The notes below the pieces were generated by a model, which was given only the letters and a program-made list of their open reading frames with translations, did not search any database and was not told the DNA's origin. Of a DNA stretch of 64,000 bases, positions 1-9,519 are shown piece by piece (the first letter of the stretch is position 1; each line of letters begins with the position of its first letter). Origin of the DNA: Macrothele yani (taxonomy: Eukaryota > Arthropoda > Arachnida > Araneae > Macrothelidae); the NCBI GenBank assembly GCA_039090855.1, contig CM076996.1, positions 43,676,469 through 43,740,468 on the forward strand, given 5' to 3'. The translations under genes and the position numbers were made by a program.

Positions 1-640
1 AATTTGGTCCGCAACGATGTTCACGTACCTGACAGCTGTCAAGGATTGTGCTATTGAGATAGTGGGGCCTAAAGTGCTCCAAGAAGATATCGCCCACAGC
101 ATAACACCGTCGCCACCGACCTGTTTCCACCCAACAGTGCATCCGTTGGTAATCGGCGTATCCGCGCTCGGCCGTCTACGTGATGCACCAGGAATCTTGA
201 TTCGTTAGACCAGACCACTTTCTTCCAATCATCCACGGTCCAATCTCGATGATCATGGGCCCATTTAATGCGTTGTTGGCGATGACGTACAGTGAGCATG
301 GGGACCCGGCTGGGTGTTCGGCTAAGCAGGCAAATGCGTAGAAGGCTGCGATGAAATGTGTGCTGTGAGATATTGCCCCGATCACCACTGTTGTAGCTGC
401 GGGTGATTTGTCGCACTGTGGTCACTGTTTACAATGCGCTACAGTCTCCGCTTCCCTCTGACATCAATGAGCTGCGGACGACACACGGCTTCGTTTGGAC
501 ATCTGTGCACCACTTTTGATACGTACTCACTACAGCGTTATGTGAACAACCCACGCCGTTTCCGAGATCGTATTTCTGAGGCGCCGTGCCATCACAATTT
601 GTCCTTTACCAAACTCCGATAAATCGGCAAGTTTTCCCAT
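1..640 (-). pseudogene. Tc1-like transposase, frameshifted, C-terminus outside the window
   Basis: Tc1 transposases cut and rejoin DNA in the nucleus. The reading starts with an ATG at 638-640 (MGKLADLSEF, the usual start of this branch) and needs frame changes. The best stretch (425 down to 69) contains HRQQRIKWAHDHRDWT and VVWSNESRF. In working relatives the last motif is SDESRF, so the first catalytic Asp is Asn here. The conserved VMLWAISSW block follows in another frame near 100-60, then a block ending NIVADQI at the window edge. The second Asp and the Glu lie outside the window. Dead copy. Confidence 0.75.
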
Positions 641-787
641 TCTGACTCCGAACACTCTACTTACCGAAAGCCACTCCTCGGGTTGTATATATACTGCTCT
701 GTGAACTTCACTTGCGCCACCGTTCGGTCTCCAGGCGCGATTATTTCTCTAGGTTGGGGGTGGTCATAATGTAATGGCTCACCGGTG
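1..787 (-). mobile_element. Tc1-like element, cut by the left window edge
   Basis: The outer terminus lies at 787, followed by a TA at 788-789. Read inward on the minus strand it begins CACCGGTGAGCCATTACATT and continues ATGACCACC. It resembles the terminus of the Tc1 copy at 50565-51775 (CATCAAAGAGCCAAAATATT then ATGACCA), so both belong to one family. The other end is outside the window. TA target duplication is the rule for Tc1/mariner elements. The inside holds a broken transposase. Confidence 0.75.
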
Positions 788-1099
788 TAGATGCAATTTG
801 TCATGGCAGCGTTGCTTCGCGAAACTAAACACTGAGATATTATTCCTTTTGATAAGATAATTATGCGCACATGAAAACAGATTTGAAATAATATGGTTGT
901 TATATTACCGTAAAAATGTAAATAAAAGTAAATGGAACACTATACCGTGGAAGAACTTGATAAATACATAGTGCATCCATATCAGTTGATCGTCAAGTTA
1001 CAATATGTAAGTCTAAAGATATGATACGTGTTTTCTAGGATTTCAAGCTATTTACCAAAATTTACTTAAAAACGAAAAGAAATTGCAGTTATCGTGAGA
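788..1099. other. No gene seen
   Basis: AT-rich unassigned DNA between the Tc1 terminus and a tRNA-like repeat. I see no coding signal or terminal repeat. Confidence 0.5.
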
Positions 1100-1195
1100 C
1101 GTACTACAGAGGAAAAGAACGTGTGAAGACGACAAATCTGTAGCGGTACATTCTGTCGGTGTAGCTTAGTTGGGAGAGCAACTTACTCTGGAGCA
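1100..1195 (+). repeat. Dispersed repeat with tRNA-like box A (copy 1)
   Basis: The stretch with GAAGACGACAAATC, then ACATTCTGTC, then TAGCTTAGTTGGGAGAGC recurs at 31960-32050 in the same order. TAGCTTAGTTGGGAGAGC looks like the D-arm and box A of a tRNA (compare TAGCTCAGTTGGGAGAGC). No box B follows. It is probably the head of an old tRNA-derived SINE; its tail is an A-run at 1195-1203. Confidence 0.45.
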
Positions 1196-1204
1196 AAAAA
1201 AAAT

Positions 1205-1426
1205 TTTTTTGCTTATTTTTTTTTTTTTTTATTGGATTTTTAACGACCAGCGTGAGCAACTCAATGGGCTATAAGCAGTCGCCCGTCCCTAATTTAGGGT
1301 CACTGGTTCCAGGGAAGGGAGAGAGCCAGTGCCGTAAGACAAACACAACATCCATGCCTCACCGGGATTCGAAACCGGACCCATCTCGGACGACGAATGG
1401 TCAGAAGACTGCCCCACCGGGGCGGC
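1205..1426 (-). mobile_element. SINE-A copy 1 (tRNA-derived)
   Basis: T-run at 1213-1230 (the A-tail of a minus-strand insertion), then the body with TAATTTAGGG and the tRNA-like head ending GGGGCGGC. About 15 bases around the anticodon-like region are lost compared with the copy at 9520-9732. The B box survives in altered form (GGTTTCGAATCCCGG on the minus strand). Family description is given under 9520-9732. Confidence 0.85.
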
Positions 1427-1489
1427 AGCATTTTGCACACATTTTCTTCTTCAAGTAACATACGGCTTGTTCGCTAGGGACGTAAGGTT

Positions 1490-1790
1490 AAATATATCAT
1501 GTTTTCCTCTATACCTAATCTTCTAACTGTCCGATTTGAAAATTTCTTTGTCTCTGATATCTTCCTTCCGGTATAATTTATTAATTTTAAGAACATATTT
1601 TTCACCCGCTAATCGGAATAAGTTGATATTTCTATTTCTGGATGTTTTATCGATTTTAAAAATCCGGTCGATTTTTTTTAAATTTTGTAATCGGTTCTAT
1701 TGATTTTGAACAACCCCGCTCGCATTGCGTATTTTAAATTATGCGCAGTTTTTTCCTAGGTGGTGTTAACACAGGCGCCGATTACGAGCA
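1490..1790 (+). repeat. Degenerate units of the ~155 bp tandem repeat
   Basis: Contains the two anchor motifs of the array at 4.7-9 kb: CTGTCCGATTTGAAAATTTC near 1525 and CTAGGTGGTGTTAACA near 1756. In between are more diverged fragments (TTTTAAAAATCCGGTCGAT). TTTTAAATTATGCGCAGTTTT near 1731 also recurs near 48470. Confidence 0.45.
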
Positions 1791-2246
1791 TGCTCGGTTG
1801 CTTAAGCATGCCCAGATCCCTGCGAGGGCAAAATTTATCTTTCAACGACTGTTTGTATATTGTAATTAGAACTTATGGAATAAAATGTTTCTATCAGCTA
1901 ACATCAGCCAAAGAATATTAAATATCAAAATCAATACATTCAACACACACTTTTAAAATAATGTGTGTTGAGTACATTACTTTAGTGTAAACACAGGGCG
2001 ATTCACTCGGGATTGAACACTTATTATGAGGAATATATCAGATGGGGAATATACAATGAGCGTGAAATCCGAACGGAGCGGTTCTTTACTCCCTAACGAA
2101 GCAGTCGACATGCATTACCAGTGAATAAAAATGTCTCCCCGGCAGCTGAGTGGCGCCGTATTGACGCGCTGCACTGAGGCGCCATCTGTCCAGTAGTGGT
2201 GGGGGAATAGCGTGTCTCCGCAGAGAGTTTAAGCAAGAAGGTCGAA

Positions 2247-3136
2247 TGACGATGGTGTACTCAATTGAAGAGCGTGTGTTCATTGTGCGTCAGTACAATG
2301 TTAAAAATTTTGTGGTAGGTTGCACCAAAAAGTAGTGCTACTCCAGCTGCACCACTTTCTGAGAAAAGATACACCATCGTATTTTGCAAATAAAACACAA
2401 CAACGTGGTTTAACTTTTCACCACGTTATGGTACAAAGTTGCACCATGTTTTTGGATTTATTTTGCACCACAGAATGGTGTATCTTTTTAAAAATGTGGT
2501 GCAGCTGGTGTAGCACCGCTTTTTTGGTGCAACCTACCACAACATTTTTAACAGTGTACTGGGTAACCGGTTCCTTCAAACAATGTCAGAAGGAGTTTCT
2601 GAAGAAATTTGGTGGGCATAAACCACCCACCAGAGCCACCATTTCGAAATTGGCGAAGAAGCTGGAGAGAACGGTAGCTTGGTGGATCCGCATACGGGCA
2701 GACGACTCCAGATAGTGGAGGACACAATAGAGGATTGAAGCAGCGGTTATTGGCATAAGGAGTTAATGAGTTAGTGAAACAGCTGGATAATCAGGAACTT
2801 GCAGATGGTTACTTTCAACAGGACGGTACAACGTGCCACACCTCCAATAAGAGCATGGCAGAAATTCGCAGCTTTTTCCAGGACAGGATTATCTCCAAAG
2901 ACCTGTGGCCGCCTAGGTCTTCCGACCTGACACCCCCAGATTTCTTTCTCTGGGGACCTTTAAAAAGCAAGGTTTATGCCAACAAGCCAAGGTCGATTGA
3001 GAAACTGAAAGACAACATCACACGTGAAATTGCTGCCATCTACGTCGCTACGCTACATCGCACATTCGCCAGTATGGAGCCTCGGGTGAATATGTGTCTA
3101 GATGTTGGTGGTGGGCACGTCCAGCATCTTCTATGA
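2247..3136 (+). pseudogene. Mariner-type transposase remnant: N-terminal helix-turn-helix plus last third
   Basis: The N-terminus reads MTMVYSIEERVFIVRQY and, after the MITE, WVTGSFKQCQKEF ... TISKLAKKLERT. This is the helix-turn-helix module common in insect mariner-like elements (I believe Pfam DUF4817). The C-terminal part at 2774-3136 carries YFQQDGTTCHTS (second catalytic Asp), RSSDLTPPDFFLWG (third Asp) and the closing GGGHVQHLL. I count 38 residues between these two Asp residues. The first catalytic Asp region and roughly 190 residues are deleted between 2720 and 2774, and stops occur there. Non-functional. Confidence 0.7.
2296..2556. mobile_element. MITE (261 bp) inside the mariner transposase
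   Basis: Terminal inverted repeats of about 60 bp start CA(A/C)TGTTAAAAAT and go on to GTGGTAGGTTGCACC. It is flanked by TA at 2294-2295 and 2557-2558. Removing it together with one TA restores the host reading VRQY-WVTGSFKQC, which proves the boundaries. No coding capacity. TA duplication and long terminal repeats point to a Tc1/mariner-type MITE mobilised in trans. Confidence 0.85.
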
Positions 3137-3401
3137 GACATTACTTTTTGTCATGGATCAAGGTATGTTTTACATTAGTTTCATTCAAATGTGCCTCTGT
3201 AATCGTGAGTTAATTTTAAAAATAAGTCTTCAGTCCCCAGTGAATCACCCTGTACATTCTGTAATAGGTTATATCAGTTATAACTTTATGCTGAATTCAA
3301 TATAACAAATATTTTTCAGATCTAAAGAAAAATGAAATAATCATTAGGAAATCTGTGAAGGAAAGCAAAAAAAAATTTTTGCTGGTAATATATTAAATTT
3401 A

Positions 3402-4476
3402 GAATATTCAAAGCAAACTGAGTTTGCTTGTACCACTTACTGGTCATCCATGTAACACTTCTCAGAAAACTTGGAATTTTTTTTATCGTCCTGGAGCGGG
3501 AATCGAACCCCGCATCTCCCGATTACACCACCCAGGACAGTTAAGGTCCAAGCCACTGAGACATAGGAATCTGAAAGTCCTCATATTTCCTCAAGTCGAA
3601 GCATCCCTGCTTCCTCATAGCGCTTTGACCCAATTCCCATCCGGACGGATGTAGGTCACAGGTCACCAGTGCCACAAAAAAGAAATATTCTTCAAAATAC
3701 AGTATTCTTCATAATACAGAAATATTCTTCATAATACACATCCGTTTAGATGAGAATTGGGTCAAAGCGCTATGAGGAAGCAGGGATGCTTCCACTAGCG
3801 GAAATCTAAGGACTTTCAGATTCCTATGTCTCAGTGGCTTGAAACCTCCCTGTCCTGGGTGGTGTAATGGTTAGCATACCCGACTGGTAATCGGGAGATG
3901 CGGAGTAGGAATCTGAATGTCCTTCGATCTAAGGACTTTCAGTTTCCTATGTCTCAGTGGCTTGAAAAAGTCCTTAGATTTCATAATACACTATTCTTCA
4001 TAATACAGAAATATCCTTCATAATACACATCCGTCCGGATGGGAATTGGGTCAAAGCGCTATGAGGAAGCAGGGATGCTTCGACTAGCGGAAATCTAAGG
4101 ACTTTCAGATTCCTATGTCTCAGTTGCTTGGAACTGAGACATAGGAATCTGAAGGGTGAAAGATAGGAATCTAAGGACTTTCAGATTCCGGAGACATAGG
4201 AATCTAAGGACTTTCGGGTTCCTATGTCTCAGTTGCTTGGAACTGAGACATAGGAATCCTGTCCTGGGTGGTGTAAGGCTAACCATTGCACCACCCAGGA
4301 CAGGAGGAACTTCCCTGTCCTGAGTGGTGTAATGGTTAGCATACTCGACTGGTAATCGGGAGTAGCGGGGTTTGATCCCCGCTCCAGGACGATGAAAAAA
4401 AAATCAAGTTTTCTGAGAACTGTTACATGGATGATCAGTAAATGGTACAAGCAAATTCAGTTTGCTTTGAATATTC
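3402..4476. repeat. 1.07 kb palindromic complex built from tRNA-like modules
   Basis: The ends are inverted copies of each other over about 110 bp: GAATATTCAAAGCAAACTGA at 3402 mirrors the sequence ending at 4476. Each arm carries a tRNA-like module pointing inward or outward, next to ATCGTCCTGGAG/CTCCAGGACGAT. Between the arms a ~110 bp module (CGGATGGGAATTGGGTCAAA ... CCTATGTCTCAGTGGCTTG) occurs three times: minus near 3555-3660, plus near 3735-3845 and plus near 4020-4130. A 16 bp perfect stem at 4258-4273/4289-4304 is the tRNA 5' end joined head to head. No open frame of interest. It may be a fold-back element or a pile of tRNA-SINE insertions rearranged by inversion. Confidence 0.7.
4317..4390 (+). 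repeat. tRNA-like sequence, anticodon-loop triplet GGT (not called as a working tRNA gene)
   Basis: 74 nt with acceptor ends GTCCTGA and TCCAGGAC, D-region GGTGTAATGGTTAGCAT, a 5 bp anticodon stem around the loop CTGGTAA, and a T arm GCGGGGTTTGATCCCCGC. The triplet GGT would read Thr codons, but the D-region looks like Gln/Asp/Glu tRNAs. The T loop reads TTTGATC instead of TTCGATC. Shorter relatives are at 3488-3538 (minus, anticodon arm deleted) and 3852-3904 (plus, 3' part missing). These fragments argue for a tRNA-derived repeat, not a gene. Confidence 0.55.
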
Positions 4477-5293
4477 TGATGATTTTCCATGTATTATGAA
4501 GAATATTTCTTCCTTCATTGATATTAAATTTACTTGCAAGCATGAGTGTTGAATCAAAAACAGGCACAATTTCTAAAGTTTACGACGGGATAGCGATTAA
4601 AACTAGCATATTTATATTTATTTTCTTGCTACTTTAAAAAAAAAAAATTAGTACATCCTTGCGTTTTTTTTGTTTGTTTTTTGTCGAGCATGTCCTGATA
4701 TTTACAAAACTCTACGCCTACGGGTGTAAGTGTACTTTCTTTCTTGCTGAAATTTTAGAGTTTCTAAAAATCCGCTTTGAAGCTTTTTTTTTTGAAAGGA
4801 TTCAAAAGGCGTGCTCATTAAAACCGAAAATAGGGTGACATTTTCTTGTTTTAACTTTTTCTGCAAGACATTTGGATATTATTTGAATTTTTTAACATGC
4901 GCATCTTCCAGGTGTTATAATTTGTTTTTATTGGCTTTTCCTTACACACAATAAATTAAAAGTAGCAATCAATCATATAAAGCTTTGACTGTGAATCGTT
5001 GTGAATCGTTTCTGAAAGACAGAAATCATACTGAGTGCCGATTTTTAGCATGCATTTTGAAAAAAAAAAAAAAAGGAGTATGCACTTAGGGTATTACTAC
5101 ATTCGTTCGTCCTTCTGTGGTCGCCATACCTCTGCAAACTATTAGTCTGATTTCGAAAATTCTTTTTGCGTTCGAAATCCCGAACCGTGAGAACGACGAT
5201 CCATACGTTTTGGTCTTTTTCCATGCATAACCTCGCCGCTAGGAGGCATAAATGAATGTGTTATTAACATAGTGGTACTACAAGAACTTTATT

Positions 5294-5460
5294 AATATTT
5301 TGTAAATAAGTCAGCTACTGTATTAACATAGTGATACTATTAAGAACGGACTATTTTGTAATTATTTTTTTTTTTTTTAATATTTTGTAAATAAGTCAGC
5401 TACTGTATTAACATAGTGATACTATTAAGAACGGACTATTTTGTAATTATTTTTTTTTTT
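5294..5460 (+). repeat. 85 bp tandem duplication ending in T-runs
   Basis: AATATTTTGTAAATAAGTCA starts at 5294 and again at 5379. Both copies contain TATTAACATAGTGATACTAT and end in ATTATTTT followed by a T-run. The second T-run is the tail of the SINE at 5447-5667, so the duplication and the SINE insertion are linked. Confidence 0.8.
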
Positions 5461-5667
5461 GATTGGAGGTTTAACGACCACCGTGAGCAACTCAATGAGC
5501 TATAAGCAGTCGCTCGTCCCTAATTTAGGGTCACTGGTTCCAGGGAAGGGAGAGAGCCAGTGGCGTAAGACAAACACAACATCCATGCCTCACCGGGATT
5601 CGAACGCGGACCCCTTTCGAACGAATGATCACAGGCCATCGCTTAGACCACTGCGGCACCGGGGCGC
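5447..5667 (-). mobile_element. SINE-A copy 2
   Basis: Full-length minus-strand copy with T-run at 5451-5460 and head ending GGGGCG at 5667. ATTTTGTAA flanks it at 5438-5446 and 5668-5676 as target duplication. Confidence 0.9.
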
Positions 5668-5910
5668 ATTTTGTAAATGAAGTCCGTTCTTGTAGTATCA
5701 CTATATCCGTCTGTCTGTGACACCACATCTCCAAGTATTAGTCTGATTTGAAAAATCCTTTCTGTAGTCAAAAGTATAAGCAGTCAGAACAACGATCCAT
5801 AGGTTTTGGTCTTTTTTCCATGCACTACCTAGCCGCTAGGGAGCTTAAATGAACATGCTATTAACATAGTGATATTATAAGAACGGACTTTATTTTGCAA
5901 ATAAAGTCCA

Positions 5911-6069
5911 TTCTTATAGTGACGGGCTTTATCTTGAAAATAAAGTCAGTTCTTATAGTGGCGGGCTCTATCTTGAAAATGAAGTCAGTTGTTATAGTGA
6001 CGGGCTCTATCTTGAAAATAAAGTCAGTTCTTATAGCTTTATCTTGAAAATAAAGTCAGTTCTTATAGT
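5911..6069 (+). repeat. 39 bp minisatellite, about four units
   Basis: TTCTTATAGTGACGGGCTTT followed by ATCTTGAAAATAAAGTCAG recurs at 5911, 5950, 5989 and 6028; the last unit is shortened to 32 bp. The units are nearly identical, so the expansion is recent compared with the surrounding array. Confidence 0.85.
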
Positions 6070-6381
6070 ACCACTATGTCCGTCTGTCTGTGGACCCCAT
6101 ATATCCAAGTATTAGTCCGATTTGAAAACTTCTTTTGGCATTCGAAATCCTGAACTGTGAGAACGACGATTCATACGTTTTGGTCTTTCTTCCAGGCTAT
6201 TATCGCCACCAGGGAGCGCAAATACACATGCTATTAAATTCAAAATATATTTTACACCATACAATTGCTTCAAGAAAACTGATTCAAAAAATTATTTTTA
6301 CCTTCTACGTTTCACTACGAAGGACTTTTTACGTACAATTTGTATTTTAATGCCTGGTGTCACCGCTTGGGGACGTAAATA

Positions 6382-7809
6382 CACTGGCGGAAAGTGAAAA
6401 AAGAACACCAAGAAGGAGACGTCTGATACCAACGAAATGTATACAGCATAATAACGGAATACAGAGGATAACGTGATCAAAACATTATGGCAAAATACAG
6501 CTGTATTTGCTGGTAAACTGAAAAATAACATTTCCATGTAACATGGTTAGTACGAGGTTGAACCGCCATGAACTGCGTCACACTGTGCAATTCTGGCATG
6601 GAGTCTGTCGTACAGATGTTGGATGTAAGTTTGGGGTATGGAGTTCCAAGCATCCTCAACCTGGACGCGTAAATCGGGGATGGTCGTCGCTGGCCGTGGA
6701 GACCGGATAAGTCGTCCCATAAAATCCCACACGTGCTCAATGGGGGACAAATTCGGTGAACGTGCAGGCCATGGAAGTTGTCTCACACCCTGAAGTGCAT
6801 GTTGCGTTACACGTGCCGTGTGTGGGCGTGCGTTATCTTGCTGGAAAACACCACAATGGACCGACCTTACAAATGGCACAACAACGGGCTGAATGATGTT
6901 GTTGATGTAAGAGGTGCTGTTTAACGTACCCGGTAAAAACACTAGTTGTGTACGGGAGTGATAGCTGATCGCTCCCCACACCAGGAGACCAGGTGTAGGC
7001 CCTGTGTGTCGCTGGTGGATGCAAGAAGGGTGGAGACGCTCCCCTGTGCGTCTGCGAACACGCATACGGCCATCGGAGGCTTCCAAGCAGAATCTGCTTT
7101 CATCGCTGAACACGACAGATCGCCATTGCGTTCTCCAGTGCAGACGTTGGCGACACCACTGCAGCCGTTCCTGACGGTGGGCTGGAGTCAGAGGTACACA
7201 TGCCAGAGGCACACGTGCACGTAGTCCTGCATCCAGTAGACGGTTGCAGATTGTTCGCACAGTCACCTCAGGTCCAACGGCAGCTCGGATTTGCGTCGCA
7301 GTGGATGTTCTGCTTGACAAAGCCGCTCTTCTTATGCGTCGATCGGTCCGCTCATCAGTCCGTCTGTGACTCCCGGTTCCACGTCTTCTTGTGTGGGAAT
7401 GTTCCTCGGACCATCTACGCCACCATCGTACCACCACTAATACTTCCCGTCCAATTCGCTCCGCAATACGACGATACGACCACCCGGCCTCGCGGAGTCC
7501 GACTAGACGACCTCGCTCAAAGTCCGATAACTGCTGAAATCGTACATGTCTTCCATGTCCAGGCATTGCAGCTTCTTCAGGGTCTTCGCACGTGTCCGTA
7601 CGCCGACGACTGATTACATTCACTTCGCCGTACTCCTTAAATACCATCGACGATAATTTGCATATTATGCCGTGCTGTGGCGTAAGCGCTCACCGGTTGC
7701 TCCCGAAATTAACATCACACCTACGTAAACTCGACCCCATTAACACATGCAAATTTCATGATCGTCCGGCAATTCCTTCTTGGTGTTCTTTTTTCACTTT
7801 CCGGCAGTG
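6382..7809 (-). mobile_element. Complete Tc1-like element (1.43 kb), transposase frame intact
   Basis: Terminal inverted repeats of about 35 bp: CACTGGCGGAAAGTGAAAAA at 6382 and, on the minus strand from 7809, CACTGCCGGAAAGTGAAAAA; both continue AGAACACCAAGAAGGA. The left flank has TA at 6380-6381; the right flank has TT at 7810-7811, so one side of the TA duplication has probably mutated. The element is much richer in G+C than its AT-rich surroundings, and it sits inside the ~155 bp tandem array. The intact frame and matched ends make it the best candidate in the window for recent activity. Confidence 0.9.
6547..7566 (-). CDS. Tc1-family transposase, intact frame
   Basis: A DDE transposase that would excise and insert its own element in the nucleus. 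The frame is open from 7647 to the stop at 6547 (366 aa). I place the start at the internal ATG at 7566 (MPGHGRHVRFQQLSDFERGR), since family members start just before the FxQLSxFERGR block; this gives 339 aa, the usual Tc1 length. Counted in the 366 aa frame: helix-turn-helix region GWSYRRIAERIGRE (55-68); catalytic VVFSDESRF (Asp182); VFQQDNARPHTAR (Asp271); NLSPIEHVWDFMG (Glu304). All three catalytic residues are present. I count 32 residues between the second Asp and Glu, where classic Tc1 has 34. No signal peptide or membrane segment. Confidence 0.9.
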   Translation of the reverse strand: MPGHGRHVRFQQLSDFERGRLVGLREAGWSYRRIAERIGREVLVVVRWWRRWSEEHSHTRRRGTGSHRRTDERTDRRIRRAALSSRTSTATQIRAAVGPEVTVRTICNRLLDAGLRARVPLACVPLTPAHRQERLQWCRQRLHWRTQWRSVVFSDESRFCLEASDGRMRVRRRTGERLHPSCIHQRHTGPTPGLLVWGAISYHSRTQLVFLPGTLNSTSYINNIIQPVVVPFVRSVHCGVFQQDNARPHTARVTQHALQGVRQLPWPARSPNLSPIEHVWDFMGRLIRSPRPATTIPDLRVQVEDAWNSIPQTYIQHLYDRLHARIAQCDAVHGGSTSY

Positions 7810-7836
7810 TTTATATTATATTTTACCGTAAGTCTT

Positions 7837-9050
7837 TGCTTCTAAAAATCGGATTAATATTTTTTCGCGTTTGACAGAGGTCACGACGATGAAAATTTTG
7901 CATGCTCTTAACAATATTTTGCGACAAAATGCTTTGCCACTACAAGTCGTAAGTGTACATAGTTCTGCTTTTAACATGTTTGTAATTGTATCTTCGCTTC
8001 TAGAAATCCAATCGAAAAAATTCTTTTTCACTTAGACGCCATTCACCGCGGAAAAAGTTTACGTGTACCTTTCTACTGAAAATAATGTTTATTTTTTCCT
8101 GCTAGGGGGCGTTAATGTAAATATATATGTAACAATGATATCATGGCTTTCAAAAGTCCAATTAAAAAAACTTTACTTCTCATAGCGTTCGTGGAGAGGA
8201 ATATTTTTCATATATTTGCCAATTTTTGTACCACGCAATTTTGCCACTAGGGGGTGCAAGTGTTCATTGGTATTTGTACTATACTTGGAGCCGTATCCTC
8301 GTTTTTGAGAAACCGATTTGAATAATCCTCTTTGCATTGGACATCTTCCGTTATGAGAAATGTTTTGTGCGTAATCTGTGATTTTTCGTAGCACACATTT
8401 CAACCGCAAGTGGCGGAAAGTAGGGGGTATTAAGGTATATATCTTCCTAATGAAGACATCTCCTCTCCTAAAAGTCCGATTTGAAAAATTCCTTTTGCCT
8501 TGGATATCTTCCGTTATGAAAAATGTTTTATGCACAATTGTGATTTTTCGTAGCCCACATTTCAGCCGCTAGGGGCCGAAATTAGGGGTGTTAGTGCATA
8601 TATCTTCCTAATGATGATATCTCCTTTTCTAAAATCACGATTTGAAAAATTCTCTTTGCCTTGGATATCTTCCGTTATGAGAAATGTTTTGTGCACAATT
8701 TGTGCTTTTTCGCAGCACACATATCAGCAGACAGTGGCCGAAAGTAGCCATTTCTATTTCTGGAGGTTTAACAGTTTACGTGGATAACCGGTTGCTGTTG
8801 TTGTTGTTGCTATTATTATTATTATTATTATTATTGGTAACCGATTCAACACGCTATGAAGAACACTACTTACATTGCGCACTTGAAGTTATACGCAGAT
8901 TTTCTCCAAAAGGCATAAATGCATTCACTTTTTGGCTGAATCTTTTCTTCTAAAATCTGCTTTGAAATAATTTTCTTTCATGTGTCTGGAAGGATTCAAA
9001 AGACGTGCTTATTGCACCCAAGAATTCGGTATCAACTTTGTTGTTTTTAT
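7837..9050 (+). repeat. Divergent ~155 bp tandem repeat, right block (about six units)
   Basis: Unit starts (TTCTAAAAATC-like) lie near 7840, 7990, 8142, 8287, 8457 and 8625, a spacing of 145-170 bp. The second anchor reads CTGCTAGGGGGCGTTAATGT near 8100, CCACTAGGGGGTGCAAGTG near 8233 and CCGCTAGGGGCCGAAATTAG near 8567. The last three units also share ATATCTTCCGTTATGA and ATATATCTTCCTAATGA. Another degenerate unit is near 8940-9020 (ATCTGCTTTGAAATAATTTT). Non-coding; ORFs here are chance. Confidence 0.65.
8791..8835 (+). repeat. (TTG)n(TTA)n microsatellite
   Basis: Imperfect TTG run followed by about nine TAT/TTA triplets. Confidence 0.95.
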
Positions 9051-9506
9051 TCTCACCTGAGGCTGGTGTCCCGTTCTTCAGCTCTTTTAACTCGGCGATT
9101 TACTCATTAACGGGGTGAAATATCATTATACTGAAATTCCCACTGACTCGGCAAAGGGTCAATGCTTCACTGACCATGTGTGTCTACATCAGGCGCTCGT
9201 TGGAAACAGAGAAAATGAATCTCATCGTTGTGTCAATGGGTACTATTTTCTTCCTAAACATTTTCCAAACTTTTCATAAAATTTAACAAATCGTGACTCA
9301 ATAAAAATTCAAATTGGAGTGAAATCTCTGTTATACGTTTTTCTAGGGATGGCCCTAAAAAAATTTAAGTGAAATTTCAAAATGTTAAATACTATTGTGA
9401 AATTTACGCTTTAAAGGAGCATAAGATGTTCCTTAATTAAATTTATATAAAGTCGAATTGACGGCGAAAGAAAAGAAAAGGGTTACAAATTATAACATAT
9501 TTAATC
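9051..9506. other. No gene seen
   Basis: AT-rich, no recognised repeat, no convincing ORF. Confidence 0.5.
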
Positions 9507-9519
9507 GCATTGCAAAAAT

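Larger units (their letters stand above)
1994..3252 (+). mobile_element. Degenerate mariner-superfamily element with a nested MITE
   Basis: Left terminus CAGGGCGATTCACTCGGGAT, right terminus (minus strand) CAGGGTGATTCACTGGGGAC: clear inverted repeats of about 25 bp. A TA follows the right end at 3253-3254; the left TA is no longer visible. Without the nested MITE (2296-2556) the element is about 1.0 kb, shorter than the usual 1.3 kb, because the middle of the transposase is missing. Confidence 0.75.
4700..6380 (+). repeat. Divergent ~155 bp tandem repeat, left block
   Basis: Units are recognised by two anchors about 100 bp apart: one like AGTCCGATTTGAAAAATTCTT followed by a TTCGAAATC-type motif, and one like CCGCTAGGGAGCTTAAATGA. 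Clear anchors lie near 4765, 5148 and 5240, 5740 and 5830, and 6116 and 6208. The block is swollen by a tandem duplication, a SINE and a 39 bp minisatellite (separate entries), and a Tc1 element splits it from the right block. Non-coding. Confidence 0.6.

Noticed and set aside
4317..4390. A functional tRNA-Thr gene
   Set aside because: Changed T loop, a mismatch at the acceptor base, and several truncated relatives in the same palindrome speak for a tRNA-derived repeat.
3488..4390. CRISPR-like array
   Set aside because: Repeats are of unequal length, in both orientations and tRNA-like; the DNA is eukaryotic.
6946..7613. Plus-strand ORFs of 92 and 137 codons
   Set aside because: Antisense of the intact Tc1 transposase; GC-rich coding sequence often leaves long antisense frames.
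8684..8953. 89-codon ORF with a poly-Leu stretch
   Set aside because: The Leu run is the (TTG)n(TTA)n microsatellite; the rest is tandem-repeat sequence.
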